DNA of 64,000 bases from Betaproteobacteria bacterium MOLA814 (GTDB lineage: Bacteria > Pseudomonadota > Gammaproteobacteria > Burkholderiales > Burkholderiaceae_C). Under the pieces are notes generated by a model. It saw only the letters and a program-made list of their open reading frames with translations. It made no database searches and was not told where the DNA came from. A program made the translations under genes and the position numbers. The stretch's first letter is position 1. Each line of letters opens with the position of its first letter. Below, piece by piece: positions 1 to 9,296 of this stretch. The stretch is taken from contig AYMW01000002.1 in the NCBI GenBank assembly GCA_000496475.1, forward strand, positions 62,001 to 126,000, given 5' to 3'.

Positions 1-2
1 CG

Positions 3-935
3 CTTACGCCAGAGTTGCAAACGGCTGCGCGTTGGTTGCTCTCGCATCAACAAGAAGCTGCTGTGTTGTCGATGCGCCGTTGTGCGGTGATGGCCGGTGT
101 GTCTGCGCCCACCATGACGCGCTTGGCCAAGGCTTTAGAGCTGACTGGTTTTGCCGACATACAACGCCAACTCAGCACCGCGACTTTGGCTTTGGCAAAG
201 CAACAGTTAGCAGCCGTTCGCCATGCTTTGCCGGTCGACTCTTACGCGGCCAACGCCCGTTTGGTTCAAGCCAATGCACGCGATCAGTCTGGGCGAAACA
301 CCAACAGTGCTTGGCTGCACACGTTGTCTCAAGCGCAAGTGGCCAATGCCGTATCTGGCAGCACCTCACTCACGCCTGTGCAGTGGCAAGCACTTGGTAA
401 GCGCTTGCTGCTTGCATCGCATGTTGTTTGTTTAGGCCTGCGGGCTAGTTTTTCTGTGGCGCAGCAGCTGCATTACGCCGCGGCGTTGCTGCGTCCCAAC
501 GTGCATCTCATGCATGCCAACGGCGGCTCAGTGGATGTGTTGTGCGGCTTGGGCTCACGCGACGCCATGGTGGTGGTCTCGCAAGCGCCTTACACCCAGC
601 AAACACTTGACACGGCGACACAGGCCAAGCGCCAAGGCTTGTTTGTAGTGGCTGTCACCGACAGCACCATCAGCCCATTTGCCGGCGTAGCCGATCAAGT
701 GGTTGTGTTTGAAGCTCAAACCAGCTCTTTCTTCCCGTCCATGTTGGGCAGCTTGAGCGCGGTTGAGACGCTGGTTGCAGCCATGGCACTGCAAGCCAAA
801 CCCAAGGATTTAGAACACTTGGCTGCACGCGAACATTATTTGCGCGACCAGCGCGCGTATGTGTTGACCGGCAAAGACAGCGCCACCTTTTTACAACTTT
901 CTCCACATGTCCAAGGGATTTTAAAAACACCATGA
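3..935 (+). CDS. RpiR/MurR-family transcriptional regulator (5' end outside window)
   Basis: The reading frame is open to the window edge, and the first visible residues (LTPELQTAARWLLSHQ) match the middle of helix 1 of RpiR-type helix-turn-helix domains, so roughly 15-25 residues are missing upstream. The HTH (VSAPTMTRLAKALELTGF) is followed by a SIS sugar-phosphate isomerase fold from about residue 125 (LGLRASFSVAQQLHYAAALL, then VVVSQAPYTQQT). RpiR proteins bind a phosphosugar or related metabolite through SIS and usually regulate adjacent catabolic genes. The stop overlaps the next start by 4 bp (ATGA), so it is translationally coupled to the aminotransferase and probably controls this operon. 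Confidence 0.88.
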   Translation, partial: LTPELQTAARWLLSHQQEAAVLSMRRCAVMAGVSAPTMTRLAKALELTGFADIQRQLSTATLALAKQQLAAVRHALPVDSYAANARLVQANARDQSGRNTNSAWLHTLSQAQVANAVSGSTSLTPVQWQALGKRLLLASHVVCLGLRASFSVAQQLHYAAALLRPNVHLMHANGGSVDVLCGLGSRDAMVVVSQAPYTQQTLDTATQAKRQGLFVVAVTDSTISPFAGVADQVVVFEAQTSSFFPSMLGSLSAVETLVAAMALQAKPKDLEHLAAREHYLRDQRAYVLTGKDSATFLQLSPHVQGILKTP

Positions 936-2284
936 ACGCTGTCGCTTCAGACTCTGCAATCATTCATCGTCTCATGACGGTTCAACCAGCAACGGCCGTC
1001 ACGTCTTCAGGCGTCTGGATACAAGATGACAAGGGCAAACGCTACATGGACGCTTCTGGTGGGGCGGCGGTCTCTTGCCTTGGCCATGCGCACCCTGAAG
1101 TGCTGGCGGCCATGCACCAGCAAATTGACAAGTTGGCTTATGCCCACACGGGGTTTTTCACCACAGAAGTGGCAGAAAACTTGGCACACCAGTTGGTTCA
1201 ACACGCCCCCGCTGGACTTGAGCATGTGTATTTTGTAAGCGGTGGCTCAGAGGCTGTTGAGGCGGCACTCAAAATGGCTCGCCAGTACTTCGTGGAAATT
1301 GGCCAGCCCCAACGCCAGCACTTTATTGCACGCAAGCAAAGCTACCACGGCAACACACTTGGCGCCTTGTCGGTCAGCGGCAACGCTTGGCGCCGTGCCC
1401 AGTTTGAGCCCTTGCTGATTGACGTTAAACACGTCTCTCCTTGCTACGCCTACCGCGACCAAGTTGAGAACGAAACGCCCCAAGCCTACGGCTTGCGTTT
1501 GGTACAAGAGTTGTCAGATGCCATAGATACGTTGGGTGGTGAGAACGTCATTGCCTTTGTTGCCGAAACGGTTGGGGGCGCAACAGCTGGTGTTTTGCCC
1601 CCAGTTGAAGGTTACTTTAAAGGCGTCAGAGCGCTGTGTGACCGACACGGTATTTTGTTAATTTTGGATGAAGTCATGTGTGGCATGGGTCGCACTGGCA
1701 GCCTGCATGCTTGCGAACAAGAGGGCGTTGCACCCGACTTACTCACCATTGCAAAAGGCTTGGGTGGGGGCTACCAGCCCATTGGCGCAGTTCTAGCCCA
1801 CACGCGTATTGCCCACAGTTTTGCCAAGGGCAGTGGCTTGTTTCAGCATGGCCACACTTACATTGGCCATGCCGTTGCCTGTGCGGCGGCTTTGGCTGTT
1901 CAAACAGTTATTCAGCGCGACAACTTGGTGCAACGCGTGCAAGAGCTCGGCACATGGTTTGGTCAAGCATTGCGCACCCAGTTTGAAGCGCATGAGTCTG
2001 TTGGTGATGTGCGTGGACGGGGTCTGTTTTGGGGCATTGAGTTGGTCGCCGACAAGGGCACAAAAAAGTGGTTTGAGCCAAGTCGCAAAGTCCATGCTGC
2101 TGTCAAGGCAGCGGCCATGAAAGAGGGCCTCATGGTCTACCCAATGGGCGGCACGGTAGACGGGCGCTGTGGTGACCATATTCTGTTGGCACCGCCCTTT
2201 ATAGCCAGTCAAGATGAATTGGCACAGGTCATAGAGCGCTTGGCGCGCGCCATTGATTCGGGCATTGCATCAGCCCATGCTTGA
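932..2284 (+). CDS. Class III (omega) PLP-dependent aminotransferase
   Basis: 450 residues, full length for a class III aminotransferase. Visible landmarks are the cofactor-phosphate segment SGGSEAVEAALKMARQY (about 103-119), the Asp of LILDEVMCGMGRTG (D246) and the Schiff-base lysine in TIAKGLGGGYQPIG (K275). The family moves an amino group between an omega- or alpha-amine and a keto acid such as pyruvate or 2-oxoglutarate. The substrate cannot be read from sequence; close relatives are usually annotated 'aspartate aminotransferase family'. It starts inside the RpiR stop codon and precedes a TAXI-TRAP transporter, so it probably acts on the amine or amino acid imported by that system. Confidence 0.9.
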   Translation: MNAVASDSAIIHRLMTVQPATAVTSSGVWIQDDKGKRYMDASGGAAVSCLGHAHPEVLAAMHQQIDKLAYAHTGFFTTEVAENLAHQLVQHAPAGLEHVYFVSGGSEAVEAALKMARQYFVEIGQPQRQHFIARKQSYHGNTLGALSVSGNAWRRAQFEPLLIDVKHVSPCYAYRDQVENETPQAYGLRLVQELSDAIDTLGGENVIAFVAETVGGATAGVLPPVEGYFKGVRALCDRHGILLILDEVMCGMGRTGSLHACEQEGVAPDLLTIAKGLGGGYQPIGAVLAHTRIAHSFAKGSGLFQHGHTYIGHAVACAAALAVQTVIQRDNLVQRVQELGTWFGQALRTQFEAHESVGDVRGRGLFWGIELVADKGTKKWFEPSRKVHAAVKAAAMKEGLMVYPMGGTVDGRCGDHILLAPPFIASQDELAQVIERLARAIDSGIASAHA

Positions 2285-2342
2285 TCGGCAATTCACGGTG
2301 AGAAAGTTTTTTTGTTGTGAAAATTTAATGCACAATACCGCC

Positions 2343-2391
2343 ACCTAAGGCGCAACGGGTTAGGTCCGTAGCATGTCGTGCTACCCTAAAG
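2343..2391 (+). promoter_or_regulatory. Structured leader upstream of the TAXI binding-protein gene
   Basis: The 177-nt gap before the binding-protein gene holds several short perfect inverted repeats: ACCTAA (2343-2348) with TTAGGT (2360-2365), and GTAGCA (2368-2373) with TGCTAC (2379-2384). The segment TTAGG at 2360-2364 can also pair with CCTAA at 2385-2389, which would exclude the first stem and enclose the second. This resembles a mutually exclusive leader structure, but no known riboswitch class is recognised and no ligand can be proposed. Confidence 0.35.
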
Positions 2392-2461
2392 TTGGGATTG
2401 TAATTTTTTGATGACAAGTCATAAAAAGGCAATTCTTTTTTGTATAAAGAGGAGTAAGTTA

Positions 2462-3445
2462 ATGAAATCAGCAATTCAAAAAAGCATGGCGCATTTGGCC
2501 ATCGCAGCAGCAAGCTTCGCTGTACTGGCGCCTGGCGCACAAGCTGCAGAGCAGCGCTTCATGACCATTGGCACCGGTGGTGTTACAGGCGTTTACTACG
2601 CTGCTGGCGGCGCTATTTGTCGCCTGGTCAACAAAGACCGTGCCACGCACGGTTTGCGTTGTTCAGTTGAGTCCACTGGTGGCTCGGTGTTCAACATCAA
2701 CACCATTCGCGCTGGCGAATTGGACTTTGGTGTTGCCCAGTCTGACTGGCAGTACCACGCAGCCAAAGGCAGCAAGGTGTTTGAAAAAGACGGCCCTTTC
2801 AAAGAGTTGCGCGCTGTTTTCTCTATTCACCCCGAGCCCTTCACTGTGTTGGCCCGCAAAGAATCCAACATCACCAAGTTTGAAGATTTCAAAGGCAAAC
2901 GCTTCAACGTCGGCAACCCAGGTTCAGGTACACGTGCCTCTATGGAGCAGTTGCTGTCAACCATGGGCATGAGCAACGCCGACTTCGCGGTCGCATCTGA
3001 GTTGAAGGCCGACGAGCATGGCGCAGCGTTGTGTGACAACAAGATTGATGGTTTCTTTTACGGCGTTGGTCATCCTTCAGCCAATATTCAAGACCCCATC
3101 ACAACTTGTGGCGCCAAATTGGTGCCTTTAACAGGTCCTGCTATTGACAAATTGGCTTCAGAGAACAGCTTCTACGCCAAGGTTGAAATTCCAGGTGGTT
3201 TGTACGCAGGTCAAGACACGCCAGTGCCTACCTACGGCGTGTTGGCTACATTTGTGACGTCAGCCAATGTGTCAGACGAAGTGGTTTACGCTTTGGTTAA
3301 GGGCGTGTTTGATAACTTCGACAGCTTCAAGAAGTTGCACCCAGCGTTTGCGCACCTCAAGCCAGAAGACATGATTAAAAATGGTTTGTCAGCGCCATTG
3401 CATTCAGGTGCTGTGAAGTACTACAAAGAAAAAGGTTGGATGTAA
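2462..3445 (+). CDS. TAXI-family TRAP transporter solute-binding protein
   Basis: 327 residues starting at the ATG behind an AAGAGGAG ribosome site; an upstream in-frame ATG at 2408 lacks one and would disrupt the signal peptide. Residues 1-27 form a Sec signal peptide ending at AQA-AEQ. The mature start ([27 protein letters not shown]) is the hallmark of TAXI proteins, the periplasmic receptors of tripartite ATP-independent transporters; glutamate and other organic anions are known ligands in the family. It is followed by a hairpin terminator and then its permease, an arrangement expected to yield more receptor than permease. The actual ligand is unknown. Confidence 0.92.
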   Translation: MKSAIQKSMAHLAIAAASFAVLAPGAQAAEQRFMTIGTGGVTGVYYAAGGAICRLVNKDRATHGLRCSVESTGGSVFNINTIRAGELDFGVAQSDWQYHAAKGSKVFEKDGPFKELRAVFSIHPEPFTVLARKESNITKFEDFKGKRFNVGNPGSGTRASMEQLLSTMGMSNADFAVASELKADEHGAALCDNKIDGFFYGVGHPSANIQDPITTCGAKLVPLTGPAIDKLASENSFYAKVEIPGGLYAGQDTPVPTYGVLATFVTSANVSDEVVYALVKGVFDNFDSFKKLHPAFAHLKPEDMIKNGLSAPLHSGAVKYYKEKGWM

Positions 3446-3476
3446 ATCGCCTAGGCGAACATTGAACTGATGTCGC

Positions 3477-3505
3477 AAAAAAGCTCCACTATGTGGAGCT
3501 TTTTT
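3477..3505 (+). terminator. Intra-operon rho-independent terminator/attenuator
   Basis: A perfect hairpin GCTCCAC-TAT-GTGGAGC (3483-3499) flanked by A6 on the left and T6 on the right. It lies between the binding-protein stop and the permease start, so partial read-through would give less permease than receptor. The A6/T6 symmetry also allows termination from the opposite strand. Confidence 0.85.
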
Positions 3506-3539
3506 GTCGATAGGGAGACAGAATTTAGCAAAGAGCACT

Positions 3540-6119
3540 ATGGCACAAGACAACAATAACCCTGTTCATGCACCGGATGTAGACGTCAACCAATTTGTCA
3601 GGGATACCGACACGGGTGCACGACAGCCTGGTCCGGGCGTGGCAGCTTTTATGACTGGTGTGGCTTTGGCGTGGTCTATGTTTCAGCTATGGATCGCATC
3701 TCCCTTGCCGTTTTCGTTAGGTATTTTCGTTTTTAACGACACCGAGTCGCGCGCCATCCATTTGGCTTTTGCCGTCTTTTTGTCGTTTATGTCTTATCCG
3801 GCTTTCAAGCGCTCGAGGCGAGACATAGTCCCTGCGCTGGACTGGTTACTCGCACTGACCGCAGCGTTTTGTGCCGCGTATCTATTTTTGTTTTACAACG
3901 ACTTGGCAACCCGACCAGGTCAGCCCACAACTGTTGACATCACGGTTGGTGTGATCGGCATGATTTTGTTGCTAGAGGCCACTAGGCGCGTGCTGGGTTT
4001 GCCCATGGTGATTGTGGCAAGCGTATTTTTGTTGTACACCTTCGCTGGCAGCTACATGCCGGGTTTGATTGCTCACCGTGGTTACTCGCTGGCACGTGCC
4101 ATGACCCACCAGTGGCTCACCACCGAGGGCGTATTTGGTGTGGCGCTGGGTGTGTCCAGTGGCTTTATTTTCTTGTTTGTGTTGTTTGGCTCGTTGCTAG
4201 ACAAGGCTGGCGCCGGCAATTACTTCATCAAGTCGGCCTTCGCCTTGTTGGGCCACATGCGTGGCGGCCCAGCCAAAGCGGCCGTGTTGTCTTCAGCGGC
4301 TACGGGCTTAATTTCAGGGTCTTCCATTGCCAACGTGGTAACGACGGGAACATTTACCATCCCGCTCATGAAGCGTGTGGGGTACAGGCCAGACCAGGCC
4401 GGCGCCGTCGAGGTGTCTAGTTCTGTCAACGGTCAACTCATGCCGCCTGTGATGGGCGCTGCGGCTTTTTTGATGGTGGAGTATGTGGGCATCCCCTACA
4501 CGGAAGTCATCAAGCATGCATTTTTACCCGCCATTATTTCGTATGTGGCGCTGTTGTACATCGTACATTTAGAAGCTTTAAAAGCAGATATGCAGGGGCT
4601 GCCGAGGCGCAGCACCGCACCTTGGCAACAACGCATGGTGTCGTTTGGCTTAACTGTTACCGGTTTTGTAGTGCTGGCAGGCGTGGTCACTTGGGTGATT
4701 GGTTTGCTCAAAAGCATGCTCGGTGCCGAAGCCGTATGGCCTATTGGGCTGGGCTTGTTGGGTCTTTACGTTGGCTTGTTGTGGTTTGGCGCCAAGCAGC
4801 CGCAGCTGGAGTTGGACGACCCCGATGCCCCCGTTTTTGAGCTGCCTGAAACAGGGCCCACCCTTAAATCTGGTTTGCACTACCTGCTGTCGGTGGTGGT
4901 GTTAATTTGGTGTCTGATGGTGGAACAATTGTCGCCTGGTTTGTCTGCGTTTTGGGCCACCATGTTTATGGTGTTTGTCATGCTGACACAAAAGCCCATC
5001 AAGGCTGCATGTCGTGGTCAGTCAGATCTAGTGGCGCAGTTTAAAGAGGGCTGGGCTGATTTAATGGATGGTTTGGTTGCCGGTGCACGCAACATGATTG
5101 GCATTGGTGTGGCCACTGCAGCTGCTGGCATTATTGTGGGTACCGTCTCACTCACTGGTGTGGGCTTGGTGATGACAGAGGTGGTTGAGCTGCTCTCTGG
5201 CGGCAACCTCATGTTGATGTTGTTCTTGGTTGCCATCATCAGTTTAATTTTAGGCATGGGCTTGCCTACTACAGCCAATTACATTGTGGTGTCGACCTTG
5301 ATGGCGCCCGTGGTGGTGGAGTTGGGTGCGCAAAGTGGCCTCATCGTGCCGCTCATTGCGGTGCATTTGTTTGTGTTTTATTTCGGCCTGATGGCCGACG
5401 TCACACCCCCAGTGGGCTTGGCGTCGTTTGCCGCAGCGGCCATTGCACGCACCGACCCGATAAAAACAGGTGTTACGGCGTTCATGTACAGCATGCGCAC
5501 AGCGATTTTGCCGTTCTTATTTATCTTCAATACCCAGCTGTTGTTGATTGGTATAGATGGCCCCTGGCACTTGTTTTTAACGGTCTCTAGTGCACTGGTG
5601 GCGATGTTGGTATTTGCTGCGGCCACCCAAGGTTTCTTTGTCGTGCGCTCCAAATTGTGGGAGTCGGCGGCCTTGTTGCTGGTGACTTTTACCTTGTTTC
5701 GTCCAGGTTTTTGGTGGGACATGGTCTACCCACCCTACACAACCATTCCAGCGGCGCAAATGGCATCGGTGGTGGAAGAGGCCCCAGTCGACACTGGCAA
5801 GCGTGTATGGGTTGAGGGCCTCAGTTTAGAGGGCAACGAGGTGCGCAAAGGTGTGTTGTTGCCGTTGGGTCCTGCAGGCACTATGCGTCAGCGATTGGCC
5901 TACTCGGGGTTGTCGGTAATGCCACAAGACGGTGGTTTATTTGTCAGTGTTGTGGCCTTTGGTAGCCGAGCTGAAAAGCTTGGCGTTGAGCAAGGTTTTG
6001 TCATCACCGAAGCAGAGGTCCCCAGCGACAGGCCGGACAAAGAGTGGATGTTCATTCCTGCTTTGTGTTTGTTGATGCTGGTAGTTGTGTCTCAGCGCCG
6101 TCGTCGGGTGAGCAAGTGA
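3540..6119 (+). CDS. TAXI-type TRAP transporter, fused small/large permease (DctQM-like)
   Basis: About 859 residues with many hydrophobic helices. The start at 3540 (MAQDNNN) is preferred over a TTG at 3504, which lies inside the terminator T-run. Residues about 40-165 form a DctQ-like four-helix part. The rest carries DctM signatures such as GLISGSSIANVVTTGTFTIP, GLPTTANYIVVSTLMAP and DVTPPVGLASFAAAA. The C-terminal ~120 residues, a soluble segment plus a final helix (WMFIPALCLLMLVVV), resemble the DUF3394 tail typical of fused TAXI permeases. It imports a solute with Na+ in partnership with the upstream receptor. The stop overlaps the next gene by 1 bp (TGATG). Confidence 0.92.
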   Translation: MAQDNNNPVHAPDVDVNQFVRDTDTGARQPGPGVAAFMTGVALAWSMFQLWIASPLPFSLGIFVFNDTESRAIHLAFAVFLSFMSYPAFKRSRRDIVPALDWLLALTAAFCAAYLFLFYNDLATRPGQPTTVDITVGVIGMILLLEATRRVLGLPMVIVASVFLLYTFAGSYMPGLIAHRGYSLARAMTHQWLTTEGVFGVALGVSSGFIFLFVLFGSLLDKAGAGNYFIKSAFALLGHMRGGPAKAAVLSSAATGLISGSSIANVVTTGTFTIPLMKRVGYRPDQAGAVEVSSSVNGQLMPPVMGAAAFLMVEYVGIPYTEVIKHAFLPAIISYVALLYIVHLEALKADMQGLPRRSTAPWQQRMVSFGLTVTGFVVLAGVVTWVIGLLKSMLGAEAVWPIGLGLLGLYVGLLWFGAKQPQLELDDPDAPVFELPETGPTLKSGLHYLLSVVVLIWCLMVEQLSPGLSAFWATMFMVFVMLTQKPIKAACRGQSDLVAQFKEGWADLMDGLVAGARNMIGIGVATAAAGIIVGTVSLTGVGLVMTEVVELLSGGNLMLMLFLVAIISLILGMGLPTTANYIVVSTLMAPVVVELGAQSGLIVPLIAVHLFVFYFGLMADVTPPVGLASFAAAAIARTDPIKTGVTAFMYSMRTAILPFLFIFNTQLLLIGIDGPWHLFLTVSSALVAMLVFAAATQGFFVVRSKLWESAALLLVTFTLFRPGFWWDMVYPPYTTIPAAQMASVVEEAPVDTGKRVWVEGLSLEGNEVRKGVLLPLGPAGTMRQRLAYSGLSVMPQDGGLFVSVVAFGSRAEKLGVEQGFVITEAEVPSDRPDKEWMFIPALCLLMLVVVSQRRRRVSK

Positions 6120-6790
6120 TGTCCAACACAGCACCGCGTATAGCGCTTATTCATGCACTGGCGCATTCGGTTGCACCCATCAACGAAGCCATGCATCAGC
6201 AATGGCCACAAGCTGTGCGTATGAACTTGTTGGACGACAGCTTGTCGGCTGACTTGGCTGCGCAGTCCGCAGGTCTGAATGATGCCATGACACAGCGCTT
6301 TTTAGATTTGGCGTCGTATGCTGTGGCCACGGGTGCGCACGCGGTGTTGTTCACATGTTCGGCATTTGGGCTTTGTATCGAAGCCGTCGCGCGTGCCCAT
6401 CCTACTGTGCCCGTACTCAAACCCAATGAGGCCATGGTGGCCGAGGCCTTAGCCGTGCAGCAAGGTAACCCAGCGCCTGTGGGGCTTATTGCCTCGTTTG
6501 CGCCTACGCTGGCCAGCATGCCCAGTGAGTTTGGTGCAGGTGCGAGTCTGCAAACAGCGCTGGTAGAGCCAGCTTTGGTGGCGTTGAACGAGGGGCGTTT
6601 GGGCGACCACGACGCCGCTGTGTTGGCCGCTGCCAAAGAGCTGGTTGCCAATGGCTGTGGTGTGATAGCTTTGGCACAGTTCAGCATGGCCAGAGCTGCC
6701 AGCTTGCTGCGCCGTGAGCTCCATGTGCCTGTGTTGACCACACCGGACAGCGCCATTAGGCGCTTGCAATTGAGACTTCAAGGTTCGTAA
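6119..6790 (+). CDS. Asp/Glu/hydantoin racemase superfamily protein
   Basis: 223 residues, starting at the ATG that shares an A with the permease stop. The fold markers are an N-terminal ALIHALAHSVAPINEAM, a first cysteine in VLFTCSAFGLCIEA (about residue 79) and C-terminal NGCGVIALAQFSMARAA, where a second cysteine would be expected near residue 180. This matches the aspartate/glutamate racemase and arylmalonate decarboxylase superfamily, which use one or two cysteines for proton transfer at an alpha carbon. Coupling to the TRAP permease suggests it racemises or decarboxylates the imported compound. No specific substrate can be named. Confidence 0.75.
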   Translation: MSNTAPRIALIHALAHSVAPINEAMHQQWPQAVRMNLLDDSLSADLAAQSAGLNDAMTQRFLDLASYAVATGAHAVLFTCSAFGLCIEAVARAHPTVPVLKPNEAMVAEALAVQQGNPAPVGLIASFAPTLASMPSEFGAGASLQTALVEPALVALNEGRLGDHDAAVLAAAKELVANGCGVIALAQFSMARAASLLRRELHVPVLTTPDSAIRRLQLRLQGS

Positions 6791-7654
6791 TCTAAAGCCT
6801 GATAATTTCGAGATTGTTATGTGGTTTTGTGTGGTGGCCGCACAAGCGCGCAACGTCGTTACGACACCTGAACAAACCAGTCTGAGTGCACCGTCCAGCA
6901 AGCTCAAGAAGTTGTGCGCAGCGTTGTGGCCTTATTTGCTTGTTACCCACCCCCAAGCGTGGTGAAACTCAAGCAACACATGCATGCCGTACAACACCAG
7001 ATTGCGTCAGAGCAAGCACATCTTGTCTCGCCTGCAGCTCAACCTATTAACCGACGTGTTCAAGCGTATCAATGGCTAGAGCAATGTCGTTTGCCCATGG
7101 TCTTTTTTTAATACTATAGATTTACAGCTCATTTGAACTTGTTGTTCAACTGGCGCAGAAGATCTGTATCGCTCAAGGCTGTTATTTGAAATTGGTAATA
7201 TTTTCTCAAAGCATACAGATGAGATAAAAACATATGGAATTATTTGTAGTTGAATGATTCTTTATTTTTATGCTTACAAAGATAAGTGAAATTTATCTCA
7301 ACAGACCAACAGACCAACAGACCAACAGACCAACAGAGTAGTTGGCATAAAACTCATTTTAAAGTGTTTTTTTGTTATAGATTCAGCCGTAAGGGTATGC
7401 GTAAATACTTGGCAATCCTAATTTGTTACAAAATATTGCTATGCCAGCCTCTGTATCATTTCCGTATGACTGCCAATATAATCTTATGCTGATCAAACAT
7501 AAATATCTAAATAATATCCAATAGCTATGGTATAAGGATTTTTATTTAATTATTTCCGAATTCAAAAATTAGTAAATAGTTTTGTAGGTGTGAGAATGTC
7601 CCTATTTAAATGTTACAGACATATCTATTTGCACATGCGCTTGTTGATACGATG
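6791..7654. other. Non-coding, AT-rich stretch
   Basis: No convincing gene: short open frames at 6914-7111 and 7286-7492 have no ribosome site and no recognisable domain. Base composition shifts to strongly AT-rich from about 7110 onward, unlike the coding regions on either side. The only obvious structure is the 8-bp tandem repeat at 7300-7337. Confidence 0.6.
7300..7337. repeat. 8-bp tandem repeat, about 4.7 copies
   Basis: Four perfect copies of AACAGACC in a row, then AACAGA. It lies in AT-rich intergenic DNA; such arrays are prone to slippage and often mark recently rearranged sequence. Confidence 0.9.
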
Positions 7655-7810
7655 TATTGATGACCGTGCCTCCAAAAAACATATCTCTTGCTGCGTGTTT
7701 AAATTCACGCAAGGAAAACGGAAATGACGAAGGCGGCACGAGCGTTGGAGACGCTTGAATTTATGCAAAAAGCGCTGCGACGGGTACAGCATGCTCAGCG
7801 CAAGCGGTGA
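7655..7810 (+). mobile_element. Degenerate IS3-family left end (remnant copy 1)
   Basis: The segment starting ATTGATGACC, with TCTTGCTGCGTGTTTA, an A-rich leader and ATGACGAAGGCGGCACGAGCG at 7724, is clearly homologous to the segment at 8933-9090. The orfA-like frame reads MTKAARALETLEF and then degenerates to a stop after about 28 codons. No orfB or right end follows. This is a decayed stub of the same element seen at 8933. Confidence 0.75.
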
Positions 7811-7935
7811 TGCACTGCGCAGTCAGTGTGGTGCATTGGGAGATGGATGCGCTTATAGCGTCCTAGGTGAGACGGAATGAGCTGAACATCGGTCTTGGGT
7901 AAGTACTGACCCTTAACAGCGTGTCGACCGGGACT

Positions 7936-8466
7936 TTAGCCGTGATGGGCGCATACAGGCACATCGAATTGTGCCAACTCGGACCCTTTAACAAATGTGA
8001 ACTCCCTGTTGTTCCAGTTGTCGGCAAAATTTTGTGCCAGACGGCGGCGGGAACCCATGTCGAAGATGCCGGCGGTATTTCTAGCTTGTAATCGGCCGGT
8101 GAGTTTGTGCCGTGATGCGTGGAAAGCAAATACCGCATCGGACTCGGCACAACTGTTTGGAAGCGTTAGCAGAAACGTAGGCGACGACCAGATGTTACCC
8201 CCCAACACAACTGGGCGGCCTAACGACAAAATGATGTCGCGGCATTGCACCATTAGAAGTGTTGAACCCCCGTAATTATTGCGAACAACGATGGGGCCGG
8301 TTGCAGGGATGGTTATGCCAGCGCGTTCACATTCGTTACCTGTCGGAGCAGGATATCGGGGCGCCTCAACAATGGTAACTGGAACCATGATTGCGCTAGC
8401 AATGGTTGGCAACACAGCCGCACATATCAACAACAGGGTAGCAGAGAATTTAGAAACGTATTTCAT
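7936..8466 (-). CDS. Secreted hypothetical protein (island cargo)
   Basis: 176 residues. The start at 8466 is fixed by an AAGGAG site 8 nt upstream (CAAAGGAGTTTTCTATG), so the extra 7 codons upstream are discarded. The N terminus MKYVSKFSATLLLICAAVL...IASA is a clear Sec signal peptide cut after about residue 25. The mature part has three cysteines (NECERAG, VQCRD, NSCAES) plus one near the C terminus (PVCAHHG), so two disulfides are possible, and few charged runs. I recognise no domain. It lies alone in an AT-rich island between two IS3 remnants in direct orientation, which suggests horizontal acquisition. Confidence 0.7.
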   Translation of the reverse strand: MKYVSKFSATLLLICAAVLPTIASAIMVPVTIVEAPRYPAPTGNECERAGITIPATGPIVVRNNYGGSTLLMVQCRDIILSLGRPVVLGGNIWSSPTFLLTLPNSCAESDAVFAFHASRHKLTGRLQARNTAGIFDMGSRRRLAQNFADNWNNREFTFVKGSELAQFDVPVCAHHG

Positions 8467-8932
8467 AGAAAACTCCTTTGAATACATCTGAGCTTATCAA
8501 GCCTAATAAGTTAAAATAAATTGATATACCACCGAGCGAAACCTGTATGTATTTTTTTAACATCAACGTGTCAAACGGGATTCAAATCTTTATTTATTTT
8601 CACAAAAATGTGCATAAGCTGAAGATATAGATATGTAATCTACGAGTATCATTGCACTTATTCTTTTTTTACTATACATACACGGGAAGTAATAATATAG
8701 TAGTCAATTATTTCGGTACTGATGTTCTCATTTTCATCTTCCTTAAATGCTATTAAGTTGATTCTACATACCATTTCGCCTGGAATATTCAAGAGGAAAA
8801 TGAATTTATAGACATTCGTATTTCTTCATATAAAAACAACTAGTAGATAGATTTAAGCTGGCATTAATTGTGTGTATTTAAGTATTATCAAATATCTATA
8901 TTTACATATAGTTTTATTAATGAGATGTTTTT
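8467..8932. other. Non-coding AT-rich DNA upstream of the secreted-protein gene
   Basis: About 465 bp of strongly AT-rich sequence with no open frame of note on either strand. It contains the promoter region of the leftward secreted-protein gene, but I cannot single out a confident -35/-10 pair. Confidence 0.6.
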
Positions 8933-8999
8933 ATTGATGACCTTCCCCGCGAAAAGGTGTCTCTTGCTGCGTGTTTAGATTCACGTCAGGAGAACTGAA

Positions 9000-9296
9000 A
9001 TGACGAAGGCGGCACGAGCGCTGTACACGCTCGAATTCAAGCAAGAAGCGGTGCGACTGGACGAGAGTGGTCAGTGCAATGCAGCGTCGGCCCTTACGCT
9101 GGGCGTTGTCGACCAAATACGCTACAACTGGGTCAAGGCGCAGCGCGAAGGCAAACTCAAGGAGGCTGACAGCCCAGGCATAGTCAGCGCCGAGCAGGTG
9201 GATCTCAATCGGCTGCAAGCCGGATTGGCGCGCGTGAAGATGGTGCGCAATAGTCAGAAAAAAGCGTCGGCGTACTCAGCAAAGTGTTGCGCATGA
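9000..9296 (+). pseudogene. IS3-family transposase OrfA (degenerate)
   Basis: 98 codons starting MTKAARALYTLEFKQEAVRL, the typical HTH N terminus of IS3 OrfA proteins, then GVVDQIRYNWVKAQREGKLKEAD and the leucine-zipper-like region LNRLQAGLARVKM. The expected C terminus (DILGKATAYFAK) has drifted to SQKKASAYSAKCCA. The frame is intact, but key positions have changed and the partner OrfB is broken. Confidence 0.8.

Noticed and set aside
6914-7111. 65-codon frame after the racemase gene
   Set aside because: No ribosome site or domain, and it is in a stretch losing coding character toward the AT-rich island.
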